A stretch of DNA of 64,000 nt from Paraburkholderia atlantica (GTDB lineage Bacteria; Pseudomonadota; Gammaproteobacteria; Burkholderiales; Burkholderiaceae), in the NCBI RefSeq assembly GCF_009362785.1, contig NZ_WHNQ01000014.1:62001-126000 (forward strand), given 5' to 3'. How positions within the stretch are numbered: position 1 is the first letter of the stretch; every line of letters starts with the position of its first letter. Below, piece after piece: positions 52,952 through 61,733 of the stretch. Both the position numbers and the translations under genes were made by a program. The notes beneath the pieces were generated by a model. It was given only the letters and a program-made list of their open reading frames with translations. It searched no databases and was not told where the DNA came from.

Positions 52952-55531
52952 TCAGTCCTTCAGTCGACGCGCGGCAAGCGCGCGCAGCGTCCGGTAGCAC
53001 AGGCCCGCGATGATCAGCGCGGCGAGCACGCCGCCGAACAACAGCAGCAGCGGATGCGATGACAGCGCCCAGCGCAGATACTCCTGCGGCGACAAATGGC
53101 CGACATAGTATGCGGAGCCGTTCGACGTGACGGTGACGTCGCGGCCATGGATCACGGCCATCGCGCCTTGAATCTTCGGCAGCACGTCGGCGTCGAGCAG
53201 CGCGGCGGACAAGTCCGCATCCGACGGGCCGGCCGCGCTGATCAGCGCAACCGCGCTGCGGCCGCTCTGGAGCGGCGACTCGAAGCCGGTCAGCAGCGCC
53301 GCGCCGTTTGAGCTGACCATCGTCAGATCGGCGCGCGCGGGCGTGCGCTCGACGCCGCGCTCGCCGTGCCACCAGTCCCGCAGCTTGAACACGAGGTCGG
53401 TGAGCTGGAACGTGTGCGCGTCGCCGTTGCTGGAGAACGGCATCGACTTCGACCAGCGCTGCAACAGCGGCTGCTTGCCGGGCGCGCCGAACACCAGCAG
53501 GTCCTTGTCCGCGAAGTGGTCGACGTCGGCCGCGTGGGTGACGGTCACGCCGGCGACCGGAAAGCCGGTCGATTCGCCCATCCGGCCCATCGTCAGCAGA
53601 TACAGGCCATAGTCGCTCGCGTCCGGGTCGTCCGGCAGCACGACGGCGGTCTCCGAGAGATCCGCCATCCGTGTGAACGGGAAGCCGCTGTTGGCGAACG
53701 CGGCCAGGTCGGGCAGCGCCATGTAGTGCGGGAACGACGACAGGTCGATCGTCGAGTTCGGATCGATCGCGCCGACCACGTTCTGCAGCAGGCGGCCCGC
53801 GCATTCGCCGGTGTTCGGGATGTCGTAGTAGAAGTGCAGGCGCAGTTGGGTGCGCGGCGTCATCAGCAGCGGCGGGATGCGGATGTTGCGGCGCGCGTCG
53901 GCGGTGCCGTCCGGCATGATCAGGCTGAAGTAGCGGCTCAGCTCGAACACCGACGTCGAGCGTGCCGGAATCGGCAGCGCCTGCACGAAGCCGTTGTTCA
54001 CGCTGATGTTCAGCGACGAGCGGTCGCGCTTGGGTCGCACCGTGTAGCGGTAGCGCAGAGCGATCGGCGCGCCGCGCGTGTGCCACATGAACAGATCGGG
54101 CGCCACACGCATGTTGATGCGCACCGCGTCGGCGTCGTAGCCGAACACGGTCAGGTCTTTCGGATCGGCGAGTTCGCCGAAGCGCACCGCGCGGTCGGTC
54201 GCAAGCCAGTTCGGCGCGTCGTACGGCACGCGCGGCGTGATCTCGTTCAGTGCCGTGATCGTCGCGCTCGCGCCGGACAGCGTGCTATGGCCGATGCCGA
54301 GCGACTTCGCGGCGGTCTTCAGCTCGGCCTCGTCGCGGCCGAGCACGAGCAGCAGCTTGCCGCGCGCGTTCGCATCGCGCTCGATTACCGCGATGGTCGG
54401 CCCGGTGATCTCGGGAATCGTCACGCCGGCCGGATGCTGGTCGCTGGTCGCGAACACGACCGCGTTGCCCGACAGTGGCGGGTTGTCGAGCTGGGTCGGA
54501 AACAGCGCGCCGCGATAGCCGGCGAGCGAGCCGAACCATGACGCGACGATGCCCGCGGCTTCGAGCGTGCCGTTGCCGGGTTTCTGCGCGAACACGAACG
54601 GCAGTTCGAGGCGGCGCACGTCGCGGCGGTCGAAGAACGGCTGCGGCAGCGCGGCCAGTTCCGCCTTCGTCGCGAGCGACGAGTAGGTCAGGTCGAGCGA
54701 GCTCGCGTTGCTGATCGTCGCCCACAGCGACGAGTTCGCGGGGTCTTCGCAGGCGGTCGTGTAATGGCCGATCAGTTGCAGGTTCAGGTGGTTGAAGTCG
54801 GTGATGAAGCGCGGATCGATCGTGATGTCGCGCGCGACCAGCATGCCGGCCTGCTCGTGCGGCAGCGGCAGCGTCGCGGCGACCTCGCCGTTGATCAGCA
54901 CCTTCAGTTGCGACAGGTTCGCCAGCAGCGCGGGCGAGTAGCTGTAGATCAGATGCAGCGTCGCGCCGGTCACGACCTCGTCGCCGCGCACCGAGAACGC
55001 GATGCCGTTCTGGCCGTCGACGCCGCGCAGTTGCAGCGGGTCGAGCGCGCCGAAGTCGGCGAACGTCAGCGTCTGACGGCGGCCTCCCGGCACCAGCGTG
55101 CCGGGCTCGGCGGTGGTCGGCGTGCGCATGCCGAGCGCCTTCACCGACGATGCCGCGAGCGCGGGCGTCGGCGTGGCGAGCTGGTCCTGGGCGATCGCGT
55201 TCGGATCGAACGGCACCGCCGCGCTCGGCGCGGGCACGTTGCCGACACCGGTCGCGACTTGCGGGGTTTCCGCCGCGCCGGCGGTTGCGGCGGCGGCCGG
55301 GGCCGGTTTGGCCGCGGTGGTGGCTGCCGGAGCAGCAGCCGGTGCAGCCGCTTCAGCGAGCGGCACGAACGACGCCAGCGCGGTCTGCAGCGCAAGCCAG
55401 CAGGCGGCGCCGCGCATGATTCGCCGCGAGCGCTGCGAGCCGTGGCGGGCTAACACGCGCGATTGGGGTCCAGTGCTGTTGCGCCCGTTAGCCGGGTGTT
55501 CGATGTTGTCCTTAGGCATCCGGTAGCCCAT
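52952..55531 (-). CDS. bcsB: Cellulose synthase periplasmic subunit BcsB
   Basis: 859 residues. BcsB carries the nascent glucan through the periplasm with two carbohydrate-binding and two flavodoxin-like domains and is anchored by a C-terminal helix, here LLLLFGGVLAALIIAGLCYRTL. The signal peptide core CWLALQTALASFVPLAEA begins after a 38-residue polar N-terminus, so translation may really start at Met39 (55417). An Ala/Pro-rich linker follows the signal. It starts three bases after the bcsA stop. Confidence 0.94.
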   Translation of the reverse strand: MGYRMPKDNIEHPANGRNSTGPQSRVLARHGSQRSRRIMRGAACWLALQTALASFVPLAEAAAPAAAPAATTAAKPAPAAAATAGAAETPQVATGVGNVPAPSAAVPFDPNAIAQDQLATPTPALAASSVKALGMRTPTTAEPGTLVPGGRRQTLTFADFGALDPLQLRGVDGQNGIAFSVRGDEVVTGATLHLIYSYSPALLANLSQLKVLINGEVAATLPLPHEQAGMLVARDITIDPRFITDFNHLNLQLIGHYTTACEDPANSSLWATISNASSLDLTYSSLATKAELAALPQPFFDRRDVRRLELPFVFAQKPGNGTLEAAGIVASWFGSLAGYRGALFPTQLDNPPLSGNAVVFATSDQHPAGVTIPEITGPTIAVIERDANARGKLLLVLGRDEAELKTAAKSLGIGHSTLSGASATITALNEITPRVPYDAPNWLATDRAVRFGELADPKDLTVFGYDADAVRINMRVAPDLFMWHTRGAPIALRYRYTVRPKRDRSSLNISVNNGFVQALPIPARSTSVFELSRYFSLIMPDGTADARRNIRIPPLLMTPRTQLRLHFYYDIPNTGECAGRLLQNVVGAIDPNSTIDLSSFPHYMALPDLAAFANSGFPFTRMADLSETAVVLPDDPDASDYGLYLLTMGRMGESTGFPVAGVTVTHAADVDHFADKDLLVFGAPGKQPLLQRWSKSMPFSSNGDAHTFQLTDLVFKLRDWWHGERGVERTPARADLTMVSSNGAALLTGFESPLQSGRSAVALISAAGPSDADLSAALLDADVLPKIQGAMAVIHGRDVTVTSNGSAYYVGHLSPQEYLRWALSSHPLLLLFGGVLAALIIAGLCYRTLRALAARRLKD

Positions 55532-55534
55532 AGA

Positions 55535-57742
55535 TCAGTCTTTCGTTTTTAGCTTCTTGACGTCCGCGGGACGGCTTTTGATCGAACTGCGCAAGTCGTC
55601 GTATAGATGCTCGAACAGCCCCGCGATGCCACGCACGCCGACCTTCAGCACATGCGACAGGCCGCGCAGCGGCGTGTCCGTCTCGCGTCCCTCGGCCCAG
55701 CCGGTCCACGCGTCCGCGCGGGCGAAGGTGGTCTTCACGAACTCGTACTCCTGTTCAGGCGACAGCGACGAAAAGCGCAGGCCCACGCGGCCCGGCTCGG
55801 TGAAGCTGACGGTGGCGGGGAATGCGTACTCTTCGTCGCCGCGGAACAGCGACACGGTCACGGGCTCCTGCATCGGCACTTCGATCATGCTGGGCAGCGC
55901 GACACCAACGCCGCCTTCCGAGTAGTCGATCGTTTCGCAGGCGAGCGTGCGGCCGGTCGAGAACTTCAGCATCACCGGCATCTTCATCGCGACGCGGGGC
56001 ACCGCGCGGATCTGGCGACGCTCGCTCGCGGCGGCCACGCTCGCGCCGAGGATCAGCATGTTGTAGCTGGTCCACGCGAGATTGAGCACCGTGGTCTCGA
56101 CGATGCTGCGCACGTGCCAGTTCAGATAGATGTGCACGAGGCCCGCGAGGAAGCCGAGCAGGTTCAGCAGCAGCAGGAACAGATACGGCCGCGAGATCGA
56201 CCAGTCGAAGTAGCTTTTCTCGATCACGCCGCCCTTGGCCGTCACGTTGAACTTGCCGAGCTTCGGATTGATCAGCGCGAGCAGCGTCGGTGCGGTGATG
56301 TACGACGCGAGCACCGACTCGTACACCTCGGCCCAGAACGAATGGCGGAACATCCGCTGCATCCGCGAGTTCGTGATGCTCGCGTGCATCATGTGCGGCA
56401 GCGCGTAGATCGCGATCGTGCTGGCCGCCGCTTCGATCACATGCGCGCCGAAGAACAGATACGACAGCGGCGCGGTCAGGAACACGAGACGCGGCACGCC
56501 GTAGAAGAAGTGCATCATCGCGTTCAGATAGCACAGGCGCTGGCCGATCTTCAGCCCCTTGCCGGCGAGCGGATTGTCGATGCGGAAGATCTGCGTCATG
56601 CCGCGCGCCCAGCGGATGCGCTGACCGATGTGGCCCGACAGGCTTTCGGTCGCGAGGCCGGCGGCCTGCGGAATCGCCAGATACGCGGTGGTGTAGCCGA
56701 GGCGGTGCAGCTTCAGCGCGGTGTGCGCGTCCTCGGTCACGGTTTCCACCGCGATGCCGCCGATCTCTTCGACCATGTTCCGGCGCAACAGCGCGCACGA
56801 GCCGCAGAAGAACGTCGCGTTCCACAGGTCGTTGCCGTCCTGCACGAGGCCGTAGAACAACTCGCCCTCGTTCGGCACCTTGCGGAAGGTGCCGAGGTTG
56901 CGCTCGAACGGGTCGGGCGAGAAGAAGTGGTGCGGTGTTTGCAGCATCGACAGCAGCTTGTCGCGCAGGAACCAGCCGAGGCCGATCTGCAGGAACGAGC
57001 GGGTCGGGATGTGATCGCAGTCGAAGATCGCGAGATACTCGCCGCTCGTGATCTTCATCGCCTCGTTGATGTTGCCGGCCTTCGCGTGACGGTTGTTCGT
57101 GCGGATCGTCCAGTTCACGCCGACCTCTTCACAGAACGCCTTGAACTCGGGGCGGCGGCCGTCGTCGAGCACGTGGATCGACATCTTGTCGCCCGGGTAG
57201 TCGAGCGCGAGCGCCGCGTAGACGGTCGGCTTCACGACCGCGAGCGGCTCGTTGTAGGTTGGGATGAACACGTCGACGGTCGGCCACTCGTCGCGATTGG
57301 CGGGCAGCGGCATCGGCTTGCGCTTGAGCGGCCACGCGGTCTGGAAGTAGCCGAGCATCAGCACGAGCGTCGCGTAAACCTCGGCGGAGACGAGCAGCAA
57401 ACCCCAGGCGGCGTCGAGCGGCCGCTCCCAGCCGGTCGTTTCGGTCAGACGCCAGTACATGTAGCGGCCCGACGCGACGATCGACAGCATGATCATCACC
57501 ATCGTCGCGTAGCGGCCGGGCAGACGGCGAAACATCAGCGCGAGCACGAAGCACAGCGTCGCGAAGGTCAGCTGCTGATAGAACTCGAGCGGCACCGTGA
57601 ACACGAAGTACAGCATGTACAGCGCGAGCAGCGTGACGAGCCCGGTGACGATGCGGCTGTTCCAGAAGTTCGCTTCGATGAAGCGTTCGAACCGCGAAGG
57701 CTCGCCGCCCTCGGGTTCGCGGGAGGAGGCCGGGCCGCTCAT
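55535..57742 (-). CDS. bcsA: Cellulose synthase catalytic subunit BcsA (UDP-forming)
   Basis: 735 residues. It is a family 2 processive glycosyltransferase between inner-membrane helices. Motifs are DDG (193-195), DCD (241-243), TED (336-338) and QRIRW (374-378), the D,D,D,QxxRW set. The C-terminal PilZ domain has the cyclic-di-GMP residues R575RQIRAVPR583 and D606YSEGG611, so the enzyme should require cyclic-di-GMP. ATG 57742 overlaps the bcsQ stop by four bases. It polymerises UDP-glucose and pushes the chain to BcsB. Confidence 0.97.
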   Translation of the reverse strand: MSGPASSREPEGGEPSRFERFIEANFWNSRIVTGLVTLLALYMLYFVFTVPLEFYQQLTFATLCFVLALMFRRLPGRYATMVMIMLSIVASGRYMYWRLTETTGWERPLDAAWGLLLVSAEVYATLVLMLGYFQTAWPLKRKPMPLPANRDEWPTVDVFIPTYNEPLAVVKPTVYAALALDYPGDKMSIHVLDDGRRPEFKAFCEEVGVNWTIRTNNRHAKAGNINEAMKITSGEYLAIFDCDHIPTRSFLQIGLGWFLRDKLLSMLQTPHHFFSPDPFERNLGTFRKVPNEGELFYGLVQDGNDLWNATFFCGSCALLRRNMVEEIGGIAVETVTEDAHTALKLHRLGYTTAYLAIPQAAGLATESLSGHIGQRIRWARGMTQIFRIDNPLAGKGLKIGQRLCYLNAMMHFFYGVPRLVFLTAPLSYLFFGAHVIEAAASTIAIYALPHMMHASITNSRMQRMFRHSFWAEVYESVLASYITAPTLLALINPKLGKFNVTAKGGVIEKSYFDWSISRPYLFLLLLNLLGFLAGLVHIYLNWHVRSIVETTVLNLAWTSYNMLILGASVAAASERRQIRAVPRVAMKMPVMLKFSTGRTLACETIDYSEGGVGVALPSMIEVPMQEPVTVSLFRGDEEYAFPATVSFTEPGRVGLRFSSLSPEQEYEFVKTTFARADAWTGWAEGRETDTPLRGLSHVLKVGVRGIAGLFEHLYDDLRSSIKSRPADVKKLKTKD

Positions 57743-58527
57743 GCGACGTTCCTCGGCTGAGCGGCGATCGCGTCGAGCGCCGCCATGAGCCACGCGCCGC
57801 ACGCGCGCAAATCGGCGGCGGCCTGGCTCAGTGGATCGTAGTGGATCAGCGTCGTGTCGCAGGCGAGCGCTTCGCTGACGCCTTCGTCGAGATGAATCAC
57901 GCCGGGGAACACCTTGCCGGCGAGCATCTGGCGCAACACCTTCAGCACGTCCTTGGTCAGCTGGCGCGACTGGTCGATCTGGTTGACCACGTAGCCGACA
58001 CCGCCGAAGTCCCCGCGCGGCGCCGCGTAGGTTTCGATCAGCCGCTCCATGTGCGGGATCGCCGCGTACGACGCGGCGTCGGCGAGCACGATGTTCAGCG
58101 CGAAGGTGGCCGCGCTCAGCGCGGTCCGCACGTAGACCGACGAGCCGGGCGGCGTGTCGATGATGACGATGTCGGACGCATCGAGCCGCAGGCTCTGCAG
58201 CGACTGCGCGAGCCATTGCGGATGCTGGTCGATATGCGCCTCGAGGCGGCGGCGGTCGTCTTCTAGCAGCGCGCCATAGGGCAGCACGGTCACGCCGTCG
58301 ATGCCGTCGAACATCACCGTTTGCCACGGGTTGCCGGAGAGCGTTGCGCGCGACACGCCGTCGATGCTGTCGAGCGGCACGCCGAAATGCAGCCGCAGGG
58401 CGTTCTGCGGATCGAGATCGAGCGCGATCACGCGCCGGCCGCTGTTGGCTAGCACGGAGGCGAGATTGGCGGCGAGGGTGGTCTTGCCGACCCCGCCCTT
58501 GGCGGACACCACGGCAATGACTTTCAT
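57739..58527 (-). CDS. bcsQ: MinD/ParA-like ATPase BcsQ
   Basis: 262 residues with the deviant Walker A KGGVGKTT at the N-terminus (VSAKGGVGKTT) and IIDTPPGSS as Walker B/switch II. BcsQ helps localise the cellulose synthase, often at a pole, and binds other Bcs cytoplasmic proteins. It overlaps bcsP and bcsA by four bases each, so the three are co-translated. Confidence 0.94.
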   Translation of the reverse strand: MKVIAVVSAKGGVGKTTLAANLASVLANSGRRVIALDLDPQNALRLHFGVPLDSIDGVSRATLSGNPWQTVMFDGIDGVTVLPYGALLEDDRRRLEAHIDQHPQWLAQSLQSLRLDASDIVIIDTPPGSSVYVRTALSAATFALNIVLADAASYAAIPHMERLIETYAAPRGDFGGVGYVVNQIDQSRQLTKDVLKVLRQMLAGKVFPGVIHLDEGVSEALACDTTLIHYDPLSQAAADLRACGAWLMAALDAIAAQPRNVA

Positions 58528-59378
58528 GACCGACGCGGACCGTTGGTGAGCCACGAGGGGAAGCCGCCGCGCGCGGGGCCGCTGGGTGGCTGCGCGCCTT
58601 GCACGGGCGTGCCGCGCAGACGGTCGAACACCGCGTTCAGCGACGTGGGCTGTGGCGCGGGCGCGGCAGCTTGCGGCGGCGCTGACGGGGTCTGCGCGGC
58701 AAACATCTTGCCGAGGATCGACGGTGGCTGGGCCGGCTGCGCGGGCGGGGCGGGGTAGCTGGGTTGCCCGGCCTGTAGCGGTTGCATCGACGCTGCCGGT
58801 GCAGCGCTGACGCCGGATGCGACCCATGCGGGCGCGGTCGGTGGAACCGAAGCTTGCGTCGCTGCCAGAGGCGATGCGGAGATCGGCGGGATCGGCGGGA
58901 TCAGCGTGGGCGCGGCAGCAGCCGGGGCAGCCGGCAAACCCGGCGCGGCAGCGATGCCCGATGACGCGACGCCCGCCGCCGTGCGCGCGGCCGCCTCGTC
59001 GGCTTCAGCGGTACTGAAGCGCGACCCGCCACTGGGCGCCGCTGGCTGCGCGGGAGTCACCGGCACCGGTGGAATGTCACGCCGGTGAGGGCGCGTGAAC
59101 AGCGGCGCCTTCGCGCGCGTCACCGATGCCATGTCTTTCGGTGTCGTGTCGTCGTGGGCGGCGGCGGCCCGTGGCGCCACGCTCGCCGGCGGCTGCTGTT
59201 TCGTGTCTCGAAGCTGGCCGATTGCTGGAATGGCCGGCTGCGTCAGATCGAGCGTGACGAGCAGCGGCCAACGAGTGCGCGCGCTGCGCGCATCGTTTTC
59301 GCGACCGATCTCCTGGTACGCGTTGGCGTCGCCGCCGAATTGCTCGAACAGTTTTTCGATGTCGCTCGATGAACTCAT
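58524..59378 (-). CDS. bcsP: Proline-rich cellulose biosynthesis protein BcsP
   Basis: 284 residues. The conserved N-terminal motif DIEKLFEQFGGDANAYQEI matches the BcsR/BcsP family start. A long Pro/Ala-rich disordered middle is followed by a conserved C-terminal LNAVFDRLRG segment and PSWLTNG. In betaproteobacteria bcsP precedes bcsQ and is thought to help organise the synthase. Recognition rests on the two end motifs and position. Confidence 0.85.
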   Translation of the reverse strand: MSSSSDIEKLFEQFGGDANAYQEIGRENDARSARTRWPLLVTLDLTQPAIPAIGQLRDTKQQPPASVAPRAAAAHDDTTPKDMASVTRAKAPLFTRPHRRDIPPVPVTPAQPAAPSGGSRFSTAEADEAAARTAAGVASSGIAAAPGLPAAPAAAAPTLIPPIPPISASPLAATQASVPPTAPAWVASGVSAAPAASMQPLQAGQPSYPAPPAQPAQPPSILGKMFAAQTPSAPPQAAAPAPQPTSLNAVFDRLRGTPVQGAQPPSGPARGGFPSWLTNGPRRS

Positions 59379-59550
59379 GATGCCGTCGTCCGGTACATAC
59401 CGTGCATTGCCCCGAGACGATTCCTCGGGCGCTGTTTATTGGAACTGCCTTCCCTGCTTCCACGCGTCGGCTGTATCGACGTCGCACATTTCTTGCATTA
59501 CTACCGCTGTCCTGAATTGGTATGTCGTTCGCATACCGAGCCGCTGATGC

Positions 59551-60006
59551 TCAGGCCGGATGACGGCCGAGTCGGAATTCGAGCGAGCTGTCCTCGCCGA
59601 ATGCGCTCGTCTGCACGACCGACAAACCCTGCGCGCCCAACGCGCTCAACCACGTTTGATAAGCGCCTTCGAGAAACGCCGGCGTCCAGGCGAGCGCCGA
59701 TTCACCGAAGGCCGGCAGCGGCGCGCAATAGTGAATGATGCGCAGCGACTCCGCCTCGTCGGCGAGTGCGACGTAACCCCAATCCATCTGATGCCAGTAA
59801 GCGTTCAACACCTGCTCGAGCTCGGCCGTCGATGCGCAGGCGGGCAGCGGATGCGCGAGCGCAAAACGGTTGCCGACGCGATGCATCAGCTGACGCAATT
59901 CGTCGCGTCCGATCTGCGCTTCGAACTCGCTCGCCAGTGCGCTTAGCATGCCGCGCCATTGCGGCGAGATTTGGCGTTCAAGCAGATAGTCGAGGATTGG
60001 GGCCAT
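59551..60006 (-). CDS. bcsD: Cellulose synthase subunit D (BcsD/AcsD-like)
   Basis: 151 residues of the BcsD family, known from Komagataeibacter as a periplasmic octameric ring that aligns glucan chains; its site of action in proteobacteria with bcsPQ is less certain. Recognised features are HPLPACASTAELEQVLNAYW, GYVALADE, LRIIHYCAPLPAFG and the C-terminal LEFRLGR. There is no signal peptide. It is the first gene of the operon, 172 bases before bcsP. Confidence 0.88.
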   Translation of the reverse strand: MAPILDYLLERQISPQWRGMLSALASEFEAQIGRDELRQLMHRVGNRFALAHPLPACASTAELEQVLNAYWHQMDWGYVALADEAESLRIIHYCAPLPAFGESALAWTPAFLEGAYQTWLSALGAQGLSVVQTSAFGEDSSLEFRLGRHPA

Positions 60007-60477
60007 GTTTTCCGGAAGTGGTCGCTACCCGTTGCGCATTCGCAAACGTTTGCTCAATTGGGCAGCGCAGTCGTTCGGCAATCGCGCGCCGCGCCATTTA
60101 CGTCATTTGTACCGGCATGTCTGGCGCGTCCGGCACACATCGTGAGAAGTCTACTTAAGACACTGGCTTTTAGCCACTTTCCATTACTCAGCTTAGACGT
60201 TTATTGATGCGCATTCGAGACACATGAATTACGTAATTTTTGCTGCTTCAAACAAAATTGAAACGTTTGCCTTCCGCTTCATGCAAAAAGGCTTGCGCAA
60301 CAATAGGCGGATTAGCCGACAATTCCGGCATGCTTTGAGCTTTGCGCTTTAAATCATGCATTCGGCGGGTGGTGAATCGCGCGAATTGAATTGCGGAATT
60401 GCCTGAAACCGTAATGAAAGTTATCGTCGCATGCCGGCATTGGCCGAGTAGCGACCTTCGATTCAAAACAATTCGCA
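60007..60477. other. Divergent control region between bcsD and GGDEF gene
   Basis: 471 AT-rich bases with no gene I trust. It should hold the promoters of the leftward cellulose operon and the rightward GGDEF gene. Notable elements are GCAAACGTTTGC (60042-60053), GAAACGTTTGCC (60260-60271) and the perfect palindrome AATTACGTAATT (60227-60238). No clear -35/-10 pair or sigma-54 site was found. Confidence 0.6.
60042..60053. promoter_or_regulatory. Perfect palindrome GCAAACGTTTGC before bcsD
   Basis: A 12-base perfect palindrome lying 36 bases before the bcsD start. The core resembles operators of LacI/PurR-type regulators (PurR consensus ACGCAAACGTTTNCNT). Related sequences precede other genes in this window, so it is a candidate operator of the cellulose operon. 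The binding protein is unknown. Confidence 0.5.
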
Positions 60478-61623
60478 ATGCTCAATCCACTCACTATTCT
60501 GCTGGTCACGATTCTGGCGGACGCAATCGCGATGGCCGTGCTGCTGTCGCTAAGGCCCGCGGAGATTCCGGGTGTCGGCTACTGGATCGCCGCCAACGCG
60601 ATCGTGGTCGTCGCGCTTCTGGGTACCGCGTTACAGGGACATGCATCGCCCTGGCTGACGCTGGTCGTGGCCAACGTGCTATTCGCGCTCGCGCTGCTGC
60701 TCCTGTTCGAAGGCTGCCTGCGTTTCCTCGGCCGCCGCCCACGGCCGTGGCCCGCATATGTGGGGCTGCTATTCGTATTGGCTGGCATGATCTACTGGAC
60801 CTTCGTTGCGCCGAACTTCAATGCGCGCGTCGCGCTGGTCTCCGCCTATCACGCGACCGTCTATGCAGCGCTCGGTCTGCTGATGCTGACCGGACGCCCG
60901 GCCAACCGGCCGCGCTACAGCTTCTACTTTCTCGCGACCGCGGCGCTGCTGCTGTGCCTCGGCCACACGACACGCGGCGTCATGTACGGCTTCCATCTGC
61001 TCGAGCAGGCGAGCCTGATGCAGGTGTCGATGCCCAACATCGTGTTTCTCGCGCTCGGCATTCTCGCGCCGCCGTTCCTGTCGATCGGCGTCGTGATGCT
61101 CGCGCACGACCGGCTCGCCGAGCGCCTCGAGCGGCTCGCGAACGTCGACGATCTGACCGGCGCGCTGTCACGTCGCGCGTTCATCGAAATCGGCGGCGCG
61201 CTGCTGAACGCATCGCTGCGCACGGGCTCGCCGGTCGCCATCGCGATCGTCGACATCGATTCGTTCAAGGCCGTCAACGATACGCACGGCCACGCGGCCG
61301 GCGACCAGGTGCTCGCGCACTTCGCGGCATTCGTCGCGCGCGAGCTGCGCATCGGCGACGTATTCGGGCGCCCGGGCGGCGAGGAGTTCGGCGTGCTATG
61401 CCCGGCGACTTCGGCTGCCGAGGCGGTCGTGCTGCTCGAGCGGCTGCGGGCGCGCCTCGCCGCCACCGTGCCGGACGAAAGGCCGCGCGGGTTGCGCTAT
61501 ACGTTCAGCGTCGGCGTCGATCAGCAGCGGCGCGGCGAATCGCTCGCGCAGTTGATGGCGCGCGCCGACCGTGCGTTGTACGCGGCGAAAGCGGCGGGGC
61601 GCGATCGGGTGATGGCGGCGTAA
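60478..61623 (+). CDS. Membrane diguanylate cyclase (GGDEF)
   Basis: 381 residues. About seven hydrophobic segments (residues 1-207) form an unclassified membrane sensor. A GGDEF domain follows, with DIDSFKAVNDTHGHAAGD and the active-site GGEEF at 300-304. The product-inhibition I-site RIGD (291-294) is present five residues before it. It should make cyclic-di-GMP, and its position divergent from the cellulose operon makes BcsA a natural target. Confidence 0.92.
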   Translation: MLNPLTILLVTILADAIAMAVLLSLRPAEIPGVGYWIAANAIVVVALLGTALQGHASPWLTLVVANVLFALALLLLFEGCLRFLGRRPRPWPAYVGLLFVLAGMIYWTFVAPNFNARVALVSAYHATVYAALGLLMLTGRPANRPRYSFYFLATAALLLCLGHTTRGVMYGFHLLEQASLMQVSMPNIVFLALGILAPPFLSIGVVMLAHDRLAERLERLANVDDLTGALSRRAFIEIGGALLNASLRTGSPVAIAIVDIDSFKAVNDTHGHAAGDQVLAHFAAFVARELRIGDVFGRPGGEEFGVLCPATSAAEAVVLLERLRARLAATVPDERPRGLRYTFSVGVDQQRRGESLAQLMARADRALYAAKAAGRDRVMAA

Positions 61624-61733
61624 TGGAGCGCGCCGCAATTTGTACGTCGTCTTACGTTAGCCATAAATGTTTATCGAACGTTTGCCGATAACCATTGGCG
61701 GAGTGACCGGAAACCCATCCTGATCAGCCCTCT

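Noticed and set aside
60248..60478. Possible small minus-strand gene in the bcsD-GGDEF gap
   Set aside because: Up to 76 codons, but with no ribosome site or recognisable family, and it covers probable promoter DNA. A shorter 37-codon version from an internal ATG cannot be excluded.
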